Assembly: GCA_005779345.1 (NCBI GenBank)
Contig: SXJQ01000184.1
Location: forward strand, 1 to 17,832
DNA: 17,832 bases
Source of the DNA: Actinomycetota bacterium
Lineage (GTDB): Bacteria; Actinomycetota; Acidimicrobiia; IMCC26256; PALSA-610
Reading direction: 5' to 3'
How positions within the stretch are numbered: the stretch's first letter is position 1; each line of letters begins with the position of its first letter. The notes under the pieces are model-generated. The model was not told where the DNA came from, did not search any database, and saw nothing but the letters and a program-made list of their open reading frames with translations. Below are positions 1 through 7,413 of the stretch, piece after piece. The position numbers and the translations under genes are program-made.

Positions 1-134
1 CCGACTGGATCGTCGATCTCGGGCCCGAGGGTGGCTCGGGCGGCGGCATGGTCATCGCCGAGGGCACGCCCGAGGCGGTCGCCAAGGTGGCGGAGAGCCA
101 CACCGGCCGCTTCCTCGCCCCGATGCTCGTATGA
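1..134 (+). CDS. uvrA: UvrA excinuclease ABC subunit A, C-terminal end (partial)
   Basis: Only the last 43 codons are inside the window; the reading frame starts at base 3 and stops at TGA 132-134. The residues DWIVDLGPEGG, then GGGMVIAEGTPEAV and a final SHTGRFLAP, match the conserved end of UvrA. This includes the D-loop/Walker B-proximal DLGPEGG block of the second ATPase domain and the usual 'SxTGxFL' tail. UvrA is the ATP-dependent DNA damage recognition subunit of nucleotide excision repair and works with UvrB before UvrC cuts. The uvrC gene lies about 13.6 kb downstream on the same strand. The 5' part and promoter lie outside the window. Identification is confident despite the short length. 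Confidence 0.93.
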   Translation, partial: DWIVDLGPEGGSGGGMVIAEGTPEAVAKVAESHTGRFLAPMLV

Positions 135-164
135 CCGCGAGGTGCACATGATCGCGACACGCCC

Positions 165-908
165 ATGACGGCGGTCGACCCCTGGGAGGCGAACTCGGGC
201 TGGTGGCAGGACGGCTTCACCGAGGGCGCCGACCCCGAGTACGAAGAACAGATCGTCCCGCTGGCCCGTCATTGGCTCCGGGGTTACGACCGGATCCTCG
301 ACGTCGGCTGCGGCGAAGGCCAGATCGCTCGCCGCCTCGTCGTCGACGGCGCGCGGCACGTGGTCGGCGTCGACCCGACCTGGGCGCAACTCACGATCGC
401 GCGCGAACGAGACGCCGGGTGTCAAGGCGACGTGAGGCCGGTCTACGCGCGGTCGGTTGCCGAGCACCTTCCGATCGCCTCCGACAGTTGCGACGCCGCT
501 CTTGCCTGCCTGGTGTTCGAGCACATGGCCGATCATCGGCCCGCGATCGCCGAGGTCGCCCGCGTGCTGCGTCCTGGCGGGCGGTTCGTGTTCTTCTTGA
601 ACCACCCGATGCTGCAGTGTCCCGGCAGCGGTTGGGTCATCGACCACATCCTCGAGGAGGAGTACTGGCGGATCGGCCCGTACCTCATCGAAGACGTCAC
701 GATGGAGGAACTCGCGCCCGGGGTGGTCCTGCCGTTCGTGCATCGCCCGCTGTCGCAATACGTGAACGCGCTCGCGGCGCACGGGCTGTTCCTGGTCCAT
801 ATGGGCGAACCGGCACCCCCGGCCGGCTTCATCGCTCGCGCCGTCGAGTACGCCGACGCGGCGACGATCCCGCGACTCCTGCTGCTGGTGGCCGAACTGC
901 CGAAATAG
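165..908 (+). CDS. Class I SAM-dependent methyltransferase (Methyltransf_11 type)
   Basis: This 247-residue soluble protein has the class I methyltransferase fold. Motif I, ILDVGCGEG, is at residues 44-52. The acidic residue for the SAM ribose is D70, after a VVGV strand. The motif IV region, LPIASDSCDAALACLVFEH, spans 102-120, and VARVLRPGGRFVFF spans 131-144. This layout is typical of UbiE/Methyltransf_11 enzymes, whose substrates range from lipids and quinones to sugars, so the substrate cannot be read from sequence. The gene starts 30 bases after uvrA at ATG 165; a GAGGTG at 139-144 is rather far upstream, so the start is probable but not certain. Only 4 bases separate it from the next gene, so it is likely co-transcribed with the membrane pair, and a role in glycan methylation is a reasonable inference only. 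Confidence 0.85.
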   Translation: MTAVDPWEANSGWWQDGFTEGADPEYEEQIVPLARHWLRGYDRILDVGCGEGQIARRLVVDGARHVVGVDPTWAQLTIARERDAGCQGDVRPVYARSVAEHLPIASDSCDAALACLVFEHMADHRPAIAEVARVLRPGGRFVFFLNHPMLQCPGSGWVIDHILEEEYWRIGPYLIEDVTMEELAPGVVLPFVHRPLSQYVNALAAHGLFLVHMGEPAPPAGFIARAVEYADAATIPRLLLLVAELPK

Positions 909-912
909 AGGT

Positions 913-2634
913 GTGAGCCTCACACAGCAGGCGGGATCGACGCGTCCGTCACCGGCCAGTGCCGTCGCGCTCGGGCACGGGGATCTCGGGCAGCCCTGGT
1001 GGACTCGATCGCTCGTCGCGGCCGCGTTGCTGATCGTCGTGTACGCGGGGATCGTGGCGCTCGCCGACCCGCGCGGCACGTTGGGGACCGACACGGGCGG
1101 CAAGTTGGCGACGCTCGCCGAGATGTCGGCCCACGCCACGTGGGACCCCGACATCGGCTACTGGGCCGCGCCGGCCGACCCCGACACGTTGGCGCACCCG
1201 CTCTACTACACGGTGCGGTTCGAGGACCGTTACGTCAACGTCACGACCCTGCCGATGCTCTTTGCCGCGAAACCGCTCTCCGACCTCGGTGGTGTGCGTC
1301 TCGCTCTCGCGCTCCCGATGCTCGGCGCGATCGGTGCCGCGTTCGCCGCTCGCGGGTTGGCCGCTCGGTTCGGGGCGCGGTTCCCGGATCGCGCGTTCTG
1401 GTACGTCGGATTGCTGTCGCCGATCGCGATCTACGCGCTCGACCTGTGGGAGCACACGATCGGGGTCGCGCTCATGGGCGGAGCGATCGTCGCGCTCGTC
1501 GACCTCGCCGACGATCGGCGTGGCGCGTTGTTGGCGGGTCTCGGCGCCGGGCTCGCGTTCGGCGCGGCGGCGACCCTGCGCACCGAGGCATTGCTGTACG
1601 GCGCGGCGTGCACAGGGGTCGCGCTGGTGCTCGTGGCTCGCCGGCGACCGGGGCGCGCGGTCGTCGCGGGCGGTGCCGCGCTCGCGGGAGTCGTCGTGAT
1701 GCTGGTCGCCAACGAGATGCTCGAACGCGCGGTGTTGGGCGACCCGCTGCGTTCCGGTCGCGCGGCGGATACCGCGGCCAGCGCGGGTGGTGACCTGTCG
1801 ACTCGGATCGGCGAGGGCATCCGTACCTCGATCGGCCTGAACTACTCCGACCTCGCCGTCGACGCCCTGGTGGGTTCGGTCGTGTTCGCCGCGCTGGCGA
1901 CCGCCGTCGTGCTCGCGGGGCGGCCGCGGTCGGCGCCGCGGCACCTCGTCGAGGCGCTCGCTGCGGCCGTGGTGCTCTACGTCGTGCGGTTCCGCACCGG
2001 ACTCTCGTTCGTGTCGGGCATGTTCGCGGCGACGCCGTTGGCGGTCGCGGGCTTCGTCGGCGCAGGCGGTGCGAAGCGGTTGCGGCACCGGTGGCTCGTG
2101 GCGACGGCGGTCGGCTGCCTCCCGGCTGTCTGGGCCGTCCAGTTCGTCGGCGGCGCCGGCCCGCAGTGGGGCGGTCGGTACGTGCTCGCTTCCGGCTGGG
2201 TGCTCGGCGTCGCCGGTCTCGTGGTGCTCGAGACGATGCCCCGCGCGGTGTCGCGAACGTTCGTGGGCCTGGCGCTCGTCGTCACGGTGTACGGGGTGGC
2301 GTTCGCGGTCGATCGCACCCACGACGCGGCGCGTCTCGCCGACGCCATCGTCGCTCGTGAGGAACCGCTCGTCGTTGCCCGCGTCGGCCACGTGTTCCGC
2401 GAGGCCGGCGCCGAGTACACGCGTGATCGGCCGTGGTTGACCGCGGTCGACGCCGAGGCGTTCGCGGTCGTCGTCGACATGATCGCTGTGGAACGTCCGA
2501 CCTCGATCGCCGTGATCACCTACCCCGACGACGGCACGCTCGTGATCCCCGCGTATCGAGTGACCGGCCGCGAGCCCCTCGCGTTCTTCAGCGAACGCCT
2601 CGAGGTTCGGCACTACGAGCCGGCCGGGCCATGA
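913..2634 (+). CDS. Polytopic membrane protein, GT-C-like, first of a tandem paralogous pair
   Basis: This 573-residue integral membrane protein has roughly ten hydrophobic segments. The first is at about 34-52, and a long polar loop at 53-125 follows it. The loop carries LGTDTGGK (D60, K64), PDIGYWAA (79-86) and AHPLYYT (94-100). Later landmarks are YALDLWEHT (174-182), FGAAATLRTEA (216-226), GLNY (308-311) and GPQWGGRYVL (416-425). A first extracytoplasmic loop with a conserved acidic residue, an R-x-E in a later segment and a 'GxxWGxRY' motif resemble GT-C glycosyltransferases that use polyprenyl-phosphate sugars, but I cannot name a family. The C-terminal 90 residues form a soluble tail. 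The GTG start is 4 bases after the methyltransferase stop, and the TGA stop overlaps the ATG of the next gene, which is its paralogue. A Wzy-like polymerase or ligase is an alternative. Confidence 0.7.
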   Translation: MSLTQQAGSTRPSPASAVALGHGDLGQPWWTRSLVAAALLIVVYAGIVALADPRGTLGTDTGGKLATLAEMSAHATWDPDIGYWAAPADPDTLAHPLYYTVRFEDRYVNVTTLPMLFAAKPLSDLGGVRLALALPMLGAIGAAFAARGLAARFGARFPDRAFWYVGLLSPIAIYALDLWEHTIGVALMGGAIVALVDLADDRRGALLAGLGAGLAFGAAATLRTEALLYGAACTGVALVLVARRRPGRAVVAGGAALAGVVVMLVANEMLERAVLGDPLRSGRAADTAASAGGDLSTRIGEGIRTSIGLNYSDLAVDALVGSVVFAALATAVVLAGRPRSAPRHLVEALAAAVVLYVVRFRTGLSFVSGMFAATPLAVAGFVGAGGAKRLRHRWLVATAVGCLPAVWAVQFVGGAGPQWGGRYVLASGWVLGVAGLVVLETMPRAVSRTFVGLALVVTVYGVAFAVDRTHDAARLADAIVAREEPLVVARVGHVFREAGAEYTRDRPWLTAVDAEAFAVVVDMIAVERPTSIAVITYPDDGTLVIPAYRVTGREPLAFFSERLEVRHYEPAGP

Positions 2635-4370
2635 CCGTCGCCGCTCCGGAGGTCGGTATCGTCGAGTTCGGACCGCCCACGCGGAACTGGTGGGGGCGTC
2701 CGGTCGTCGCATCGCTGGTCGTGCTGGCTGTGTACGCCGTGCTCGCGGCGAGCTTCGACGGTCGGGGCCACCTCGGCGGCGACACCGCGAGTAAGATCGC
2801 CGTGCTCGACGCGGTCGACAGTGGAGACCGGCCCCAATTCGACATCGGATATTGGGCCGCGGCCGAAGACTCCGAAGCCCGGTATCACCCCCTCTACTAC
2901 ACGACGGTCGTTGACGGTCGTTATCAACAACTGACGACGTTGCCGATGACGTGGCTCGCTCGCCCGCTGTACGACATCGGCGGGTCGCGACTCGTGCTGG
3001 TGTTGCCGATGCTCGGCGCGTTGCTGACGGCGTTCGGCGTGCGTGCGTTGGCGGTTCGCCTCGGCACGCTCGACCCATGGCCTGCCTTCTGGCTGGCGGC
3101 GCTCGCGTCGCCGGTCGCGGTCTACGCGCTCGACTTCTGGGAACACACACTCGGCCTCGCTGGAATCGTGTGGGGTGTCGTCGTCCTCGTCGACATCGTC
3201 GACCATCGGCGCCGTGCCGGCATCGGCGGAATGTGGTCGGGCCTCGCGTTCGGCGCGGCGGCGACGATGCGGACCGAGGCGGTCGCGTATGCGGCCGTGG
3301 CGGTCGCGACGTTCGCTGCCGTGGTGGTGATCGAGCGCCGCGACTGGTCGCGTTCGGCGAGGATGGGTGCCGGCGCTGTTGCCGGTATCGCTGGCGTGCT
3401 CGTTCTCAACGAGTGGTTCGAGCGCGTCGTGCTCGGAGCGTCGCTCCGCACGGCACGTACGGTCGACGCCGTCGGAGGTGTCGGTGGCCGCTTCAGCGAC
3501 CGCGTCGAGGGTGCGTGGGTATCGACGATCGGGCTGAACTACGCCAACGTCGTTCTCGATCGGGTACTCGGTCTCGTGCTCCTCGTCGGGTTGGTCGCTG
3601 CCACCGTGGGGGCAGCGCGCGGACACGCCGGTACCGCGCGCATCGGTGTTGCCGCCGCTGCGGCCGCGTTCGCGGTGCGCCTCGCCTCCGGGCTGTCGTT
3701 CATCCCCGGGCTCGTTCCCGTGTTCCCGATCGTGGTGGTGGGGGCGGTCGTCGGCGCGACGCGACGTTCGAAAGGTTCGACAGGTTCGACAGGTTCGACA
3801 GGTTCGACACGCTCGACACGCTCGACGCGCGCGGTCGCGATCGTCGCGCTCGTGACGATTCCGCTCGTGTGGGCGACCCAATATGCGGGCATGCCGGGTG
3901 CGCAGTGGGGCGCGCGGTACCTGTTCGGTTCCGGCGCGCTGCTCCTCGCCGTCGCGGTCAGCCACCGCGACCGGTTCGTGCGCGCCGCTCGGGTTGCGCT
4001 CGTCGTGATCTCGATCGCCGTGACGGCGAGCGGCGTGCTGTACCTGCGCGCGCGTACGCACGAGATCGGCCGGACGATCGACAGCGTGGAAGCGATCGAC
4101 GACGACGTCGTGGTGATCGCGCGCGTCGCCTTCTTCTGGCGCGAACTCGGTGCTGTCCATGACGCCGAACAACTCCACCTCACGGTCGTCGACGCCGACG
4201 GTCTCGCCGCCGCGGCCCGGATCGCGGCCGGACGCCGGGCCGACGAGATCGCCATCATCCAAGAGGTCGCCGAGCGTCGCCCGCACTTGGCGGGGTACCG
4301 CGTCGTCGGCACGTCGACGTTGCCCTGGGTGGGGCGCGACCTCGTCGTCGTGCGGTACGAATCGGACTGA
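2631..4370 (+). CDS. Polytopic membrane protein, GT-C-like, second of a tandem paralogous pair
   Basis: The chosen start, ATG 2631, overlaps the preceding TGA (ATGA) and gives 579 residues. The frame is open upstream but that part has no counterpart in the paralogue. Blocks shared in order with the preceding protein are LGGDTASK (D51, K55), FDIGYWAA (70-77), YHPLYYT (85-91), YALDFWEHT (165-173), FGAAATMRTEA (207-217), STIGLNY (298-304) and GAQWGARY (423-430). The soluble C-terminal tails also align, with ARVAFFWRELGA matching ARVGHVFREAGA. This indicates an old tandem duplication. A low-complexity Ser-Thr-Gly/Arg stretch at 380-400 sits between two membrane segments and is absent from the paralogue; its positive charge suggests the cytoplasmic side. 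The function is unknown. A lipid-linked sugar transfer or polymerisation step at the membrane is inferred from GT-C-like layout and the glycan-locus context. Confidence 0.7.
   Translation: MTVAAPEVGIVEFGPPTRNWWGRPVVASLVVLAVYAVLAASFDGRGHLGGDTASKIAVLDAVDSGDRPQFDIGYWAAAEDSEARYHPLYYTTVVDGRYQQLTTLPMTWLARPLYDIGGSRLVLVLPMLGALLTAFGVRALAVRLGTLDPWPAFWLAALASPVAVYALDFWEHTLGLAGIVWGVVVLVDIVDHRRRAGIGGMWSGLAFGAAATMRTEAVAYAAVAVATFAAVVVIERRDWSRSARMGAGAVAGIAGVLVLNEWFERVVLGASLRTARTVDAVGGVGGRFSDRVEGAWVSTIGLNYANVVLDRVLGLVLLVGLVAATVGAARGHAGTARIGVAAAAAAFAVRLASGLSFIPGLVPVFPIVVVGAVVGATRRSKGSTGSTGSTGSTRSTRSTRAVAIVALVTIPLVWATQYAGMPGAQWGARYLFGSGALLLAVAVSHRDRFVRAARVALVVISIAVTASGVLYLRARTHEIGRTIDSVEAIDDDVVVIARVAFFWRELGAVHDAEQLHLTVVDADGLAAAARIAAGRRADEIAIIQEVAERRPHLAGYRVVGTSTLPWVGRDLVVVRYESD
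3766..3828 (+). repeat. In-frame 9-base tandem repeat (seven units) inside a coding region
   Basis: Seven consecutive 9-base units occur here. Units at 3775, 3784 and 3793 are identical GTTCGACAG; the flanking units are GTTCGAAAG, GTTCGACAC, GCTCGACAC and GCTCGACGC. Because 9 is a multiple of 3, copy-number change would not shift the frame. The translation is a run of Ser-Thr-Gly then Ser-Thr-Arg triplets (residues 380-400) in a loop between membrane segments of the second GT-C-like protein. The decay from perfect central units to degenerate edge units is typical of slippage-generated minisatellites. Confidence 0.92.
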
Positions 4371-4451
4371 ACGCCCGTATGTCCACGATGTGGGGGCCGT
4401 CGGCACCCTGCAGCGGTTCGGTCGGCGACTCGATCGGCCGATATCGACAGG

Positions 4452-5777
4452 GTGACCTCTCGTCGGATCGCGTTCGTGCTGCTGCACGCCGGAACGGTCG
4501 CGGCGGTGTTCGGGCTCTCCAAGGTGCACGCGACGCGCCACGTCTACGACTTCACCGATTCGTCGCGATTCGCGTGGGCGACCGCGTTCGCGGCGCTGCT
4601 GTCGTTGGCGGCCTACGGGCTCGGTCTGCCCGACGCGGCTCGGGGCCGCGGCCGTGCCCTGGTCGCACTCGTGGCGTGCGGCAGCGCGGCGCTCGTCATC
4701 TCGGCCGCCCAACTCGTCATCGGTTCGGCGGTGCTGCCGCGGTTCGTGATCTTCGGCGCGGCGTTCGTGCTGACGGCCTGGTACTGGTTCCTCGGTCTCG
4801 TGTCGCAGGGTTCGTCGGATCGATCCGAACGGCGTGACCGAGTCGTTCTGGTCGGCACGCCCGCCGACGCCGCGACCCTCGCCGATGACCTCGAGCTCGC
4901 ACCCGAGCGTCCGGCGTCGTTGCTCGTGGCTGTGCACCCGACCGAGGCTCGGCCGCGGCGCGCCGGCGAGGAACCGCTCGTCGACCTCGTGATCGCGCAC
5001 GACGGCAGCGTGCTCGTCCTCGGACACGACGCGCAGGAGGATCCGGCGATCGTGGCGCAGGCTTCTGCCTTGCACGAGGCCGGGATCCGTGTCCGCACCC
5101 TGTGTGCCTTCTACGAGGAGTGGCTCGGCAAGCTGCCGATCGCGGACCTCGAACGACTGTCGCTGATGTTCGACATCCGGGAGGTCCACGAGGATCGGTA
5201 CGGGCGGGTGAAGCGGCTCCTCGATGTTGCCCTCGCGTTGCCGGGTTGCGTGCTGCTCGCGGCAGCGGTGCCGTTCGTGCTCCTCGGCAACGTTGTGGCG
5301 AACCGCGGGCCGCTGTTCTACTCGCAGTCGCGGGTCGGCGTGAACGGTCGGCCGTTCGCGATCGTGAAGTTCCGGACGATGCGGCCCGACGGTGGTGCGC
5401 TCGCGAACGAATGGACGACCGAGGACGATCCGCGCATCACCCGGTTCGGCGGACTGCTGCGACGATCACACCTCGACGAACTTCCGCAGGTGTGGAACAT
5501 CGTGCGCGGCGACCTCTCGATCGTCGGTCCGCGACCGGAGCAGCCCCAGTACGTCGAGGAACTCACGCAGAAGTTGCCGTTCTACCCACTGCGACACCTC
5601 GTTCGTCCGGGGCTCACGGGGTGGGCGCAGGTGAAGTACGGCTACGCAGGCAACGAACGTGACGCGCTCGAGAAGCTCCAGTACGAGTTCTTCTACCTCG
5701 GGCACCAGGGTTTGGGATTCGACCTGCGGATCATGGGCCGAACCGTGCGCAGCATCATCCGTTCCGACGGACGCTGA
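4452..5777 (+). CDS. Polyprenyl-phosphate sugar-1-phosphate transferase (initiating glycosyltransferase, WcaJ/PssY-like)
   Basis: This 441-residue enzyme should transfer a sugar-1-phosphate from a nucleotide sugar to undecaprenyl- or decaprenyl-phosphate at the inner face of the membrane, starting a repeat unit. It has four N-terminal hydrophobic segments (about 5-22, 40-58, 70-90, 98-117) and a nucleotide-binding-like middle domain (VVLVGTPADAATLADDLE, 131-148). The C-terminal bacterial sugar transferase domain begins at RVKRLLDVALALPG (252-265). That domain contains KFRTM (306-310), the catalytic Asp-Glu pair at D342-E343 within HLDELPQVWNIVRGDLSIVG, PRPEQP (360-365) and VRPGLTGWAQVKYGY (384-398). 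Size and architecture are normal for the family. The GTG start at 4452 has only a weak upstream ACAGG. It lies 81 bases after the membrane pair, and its 3' end overlaps the opposite-strand flippase by 23 bases. The sugar specificity is unknown. Confidence 0.93.
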   Translation: MTSRRIAFVLLHAGTVAAVFGLSKVHATRHVYDFTDSSRFAWATAFAALLSLAAYGLGLPDAARGRGRALVALVACGSAALVISAAQLVIGSAVLPRFVIFGAAFVLTAWYWFLGLVSQGSSDRSERRDRVVLVGTPADAATLADDLELAPERPASLLVAVHPTEARPRRAGEEPLVDLVIAHDGSVLVLGHDAQEDPAIVAQASALHEAGIRVRTLCAFYEEWLGKLPIADLERLSLMFDIREVHEDRYGRVKRLLDVALALPGCVLLAAAVPFVLLGNVVANRGPLFYSQSRVGVNGRPFAIVKFRTMRPDGGALANEWTTEDDPRITRFGGLLRRSHLDELPQVWNIVRGDLSIVGPRPEQPQYVEELTQKLPFYPLRHLVRPGLTGWAQVKYGYAGNERDALEKLQYEFFYLGHQGLGFDLRIMGRTVRSIIRSDGR

Positions 5778-7335
5778 TCGCCTCGCGTAGGTGAAGGCGG
5801 TCGTCGTCGTCGAGCGCGCACCGCCACGAGGTCGCGGCCCACGCGACGCCGGCCAGCACCGTCCCGAGGAGCAGGCTCGGCCACGCCCTCCCGACGAGGA
5901 GCCCACCGGCCGCGCCGAACGTCGCCGCGACGGCCGGGAGCAGCGTCGGAGCGACGGCGCGGCGCCAGAACTCGTGCCCGCTCACTTCGCCGACTCGCAG
6001 CACGCCGCGGGTGAGCGGCACGGCGAGCACGAGCGAGCCGAGCAGCGTCGCCTGGAACACTCCGACGACCCCGGTGACGTGGACGAGCGCGAGGCTCGCG
6101 AGGAGGTTCACGACGACCGCGGCGATCGCGGCGCGCAGCACGACGCCCACGTGTCCGACGCCTTGCAGGACGAGCGACCCGACCTGGAGTGGCGCGGCCA
6201 TGACGACGGCGATCGTCGCGACGGCGGTGAGACCCGCCGCCGAAGCGTGATCCGGTCCCATCCACGCGCGAACCAGCGGCGCGGCGAGGACGATCGCGAC
6301 CGCGGCGGCCGGCAGCGTCACGAGGATCGATAGCTTCGTACCCCGAACGAGGAGACCGCGGAGTCGATCGCCTTCGGATCGGGCGTGGAGCCAGGGGGCG
6401 GTTGCGGTCGTCGTGTAGGCGGAGGCCGTGAGGATCGACTGCACCCCGTTCTGGATCTGTGTCGCGATCTCGACGAGCGCAACCGGCGCGGGCCCGAACG
6501 TGACGCCGACGATGAGACGATCCATCGTGCGGTGGAGCACCCCGGTCGCATTGACCATCCCGACCTGGAGCCCGTAGCGGAACTGGTCGCGCGCGTCCGA
6601 CCACGACGGTGCGGCCCGTTCGAGCGGGACGCGGCGCTGGGCGACGACGAGCGTCACGACGAACGCGAGTGACGATGCCGCCGCGCTCGCGAACGCGACC
6701 GATCGCAGCGTGCCGACCTGGACGGCGGCGATCGTCGTCGCGATCGCGATGAGGGTCTGGCGGACTGCATGCATCGCCCGTGCGAGGTCGACGCGCTGGC
6801 TTCCTTCGAGGCGGGCCTGGGTGCCGGCCATCGTGAACTCGATGGCGACCTGGAGCGCAAAGCACGCGATCGCGAAGCGCAGGTGCGGCGTGAGTTCGGC
6901 GGGCGCGCGGAACGCGGCGGGGAGCCAGGCGCGCCCCGCCGTGAGCATGGCCGCGGCGATCACGATGCCGATCGTGGCGAACAGGAGTTGGGCGGTGACC
7001 GCGGCGCGGTTCGCCGCGGCGCGGTCACCCGTGGCCGCGCGACCCGCGATGGCTCGGACCGACGCGATCCGCAACCCGAGATCGCCGAGCGACAACCATC
7101 CGGTGAGTGCCGAGAACGTCTGGACGAGGACCCAGAGACCGAAGGCCTCCGCACCGATGCCGCGCAACACCAGTGGCAGGCTGATCGCGCCGACGATCAC
7201 GGCCCACGCATTGCCGGCGACGGTGGTCGCGGCGTTGTGCAGGACGCGGCGCCGCAACCCGCCGGCGGCATCGAGGTCTGCCGGGCCCATTGTGGGCGGG
7301 CCCAGGTCGAGGGGCTTCGGTCCGGGTCCGTTCAT
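5755..7335 (-). CDS. Wzx-type lipid-linked oligosaccharide flippase (MOP superfamily)
   Basis: This 526-residue protein has about twelve to fourteen hydrophobic segments after a 30-residue polar N-terminus. The opening is typical of polysaccharide flippases: NAATTVAGNAWAVIVGAIS (34-52), then a GIGAEAFGLWVLVQTFSAL stretch (59-77) and SLGDLGLR (82-89). Flippases of this superfamily move undecaprenyl-linked oligosaccharides from the cytoplasmic to the outer face, which fits the neighbouring initiating transferase and glycosyltransferases. I chose ATG 7335 because it leaves room for the ribosome binding site of the divergent glycosyltransferase gene. The in-frame ATG at 7434 would overlap that gene and has no ribosome binding site, and ATG 7290 is also possible. 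The minus strand places it apart from its partners, with a 78-base divergent gap on one side and a tail-to-tail overlap on the other. Confidence 0.87.
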   Translation of the reverse strand: MNGPGPKPLDLGPPTMGPADLDAAGGLRRRVLHNAATTVAGNAWAVIVGAISLPLVLRGIGAEAFGLWVLVQTFSALTGWLSLGDLGLRIASVRAIAGRAATGDRAAANRAAVTAQLLFATIGIVIAAAMLTAGRAWLPAAFRAPAELTPHLRFAIACFALQVAIEFTMAGTQARLEGSQRVDLARAMHAVRQTLIAIATTIAAVQVGTLRSVAFASAAASSLAFVVTLVVAQRRVPLERAAPSWSDARDQFRYGLQVGMVNATGVLHRTMDRLIVGVTFGPAPVALVEIATQIQNGVQSILTASAYTTTATAPWLHARSEGDRLRGLLVRGTKLSILVTLPAAAVAIVLAAPLVRAWMGPDHASAAGLTAVATIAVVMAAPLQVGSLVLQGVGHVGVVLRAAIAAVVVNLLASLALVHVTGVVGVFQATLLGSLVLAVPLTRGVLRVGEVSGHEFWRRAVAPTLLPAVAATFGAAGGLLVGRAWPSLLLGTVLAGVAWAATSWRCALDDDDRLHLREAISVRRNG

Positions 7336-7402
7336 ACCCTCCGCTGCGGTGCCGATCTGATCCTCGGGCGCGGCGACAGCGCCGGGACGGTCCGGCGCGT
7401 TC

Positions 7403-7407
7403 GGAGG
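7403..7407 (+). promoter_or_regulatory. Ribosome binding site for the family 2 glycosyltransferase
   Basis: GGAGG lies 6 bases before ATG 7414. It fixes that start in preference to the long open frame upstream, which is the antisense shadow of the flippase. Confidence 0.8.
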
Positions 7408-7413
7408 TGGGCG

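Noticed and set aside
136..156. Inverted repeat CGCGA/TCGCG after uvrA as a terminator
   Set aside because: The stem is only 5 bases with an 11-base loop and no T-run, so it could easily be chance in GC-rich DNA.
4433..4442. Perfect 10-base palindrome ATCGGCCGAT just before the sugar-phosphate transferase start, as an operator
   Set aside because: A 10-base palindrome is expected by chance about once per kilobase, and no second copy or matching regulator is seen.
2613..5189. Very long open frame on the minus strand opposite the second membrane protein and the sugar-phosphate transferase, and a similar one at 949-3150
   Set aside because: The translations are Arg/His/Asp-rich with no domain, membrane or motif content. 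They mirror the GC-rich third-position bias of the real plus-strand genes.
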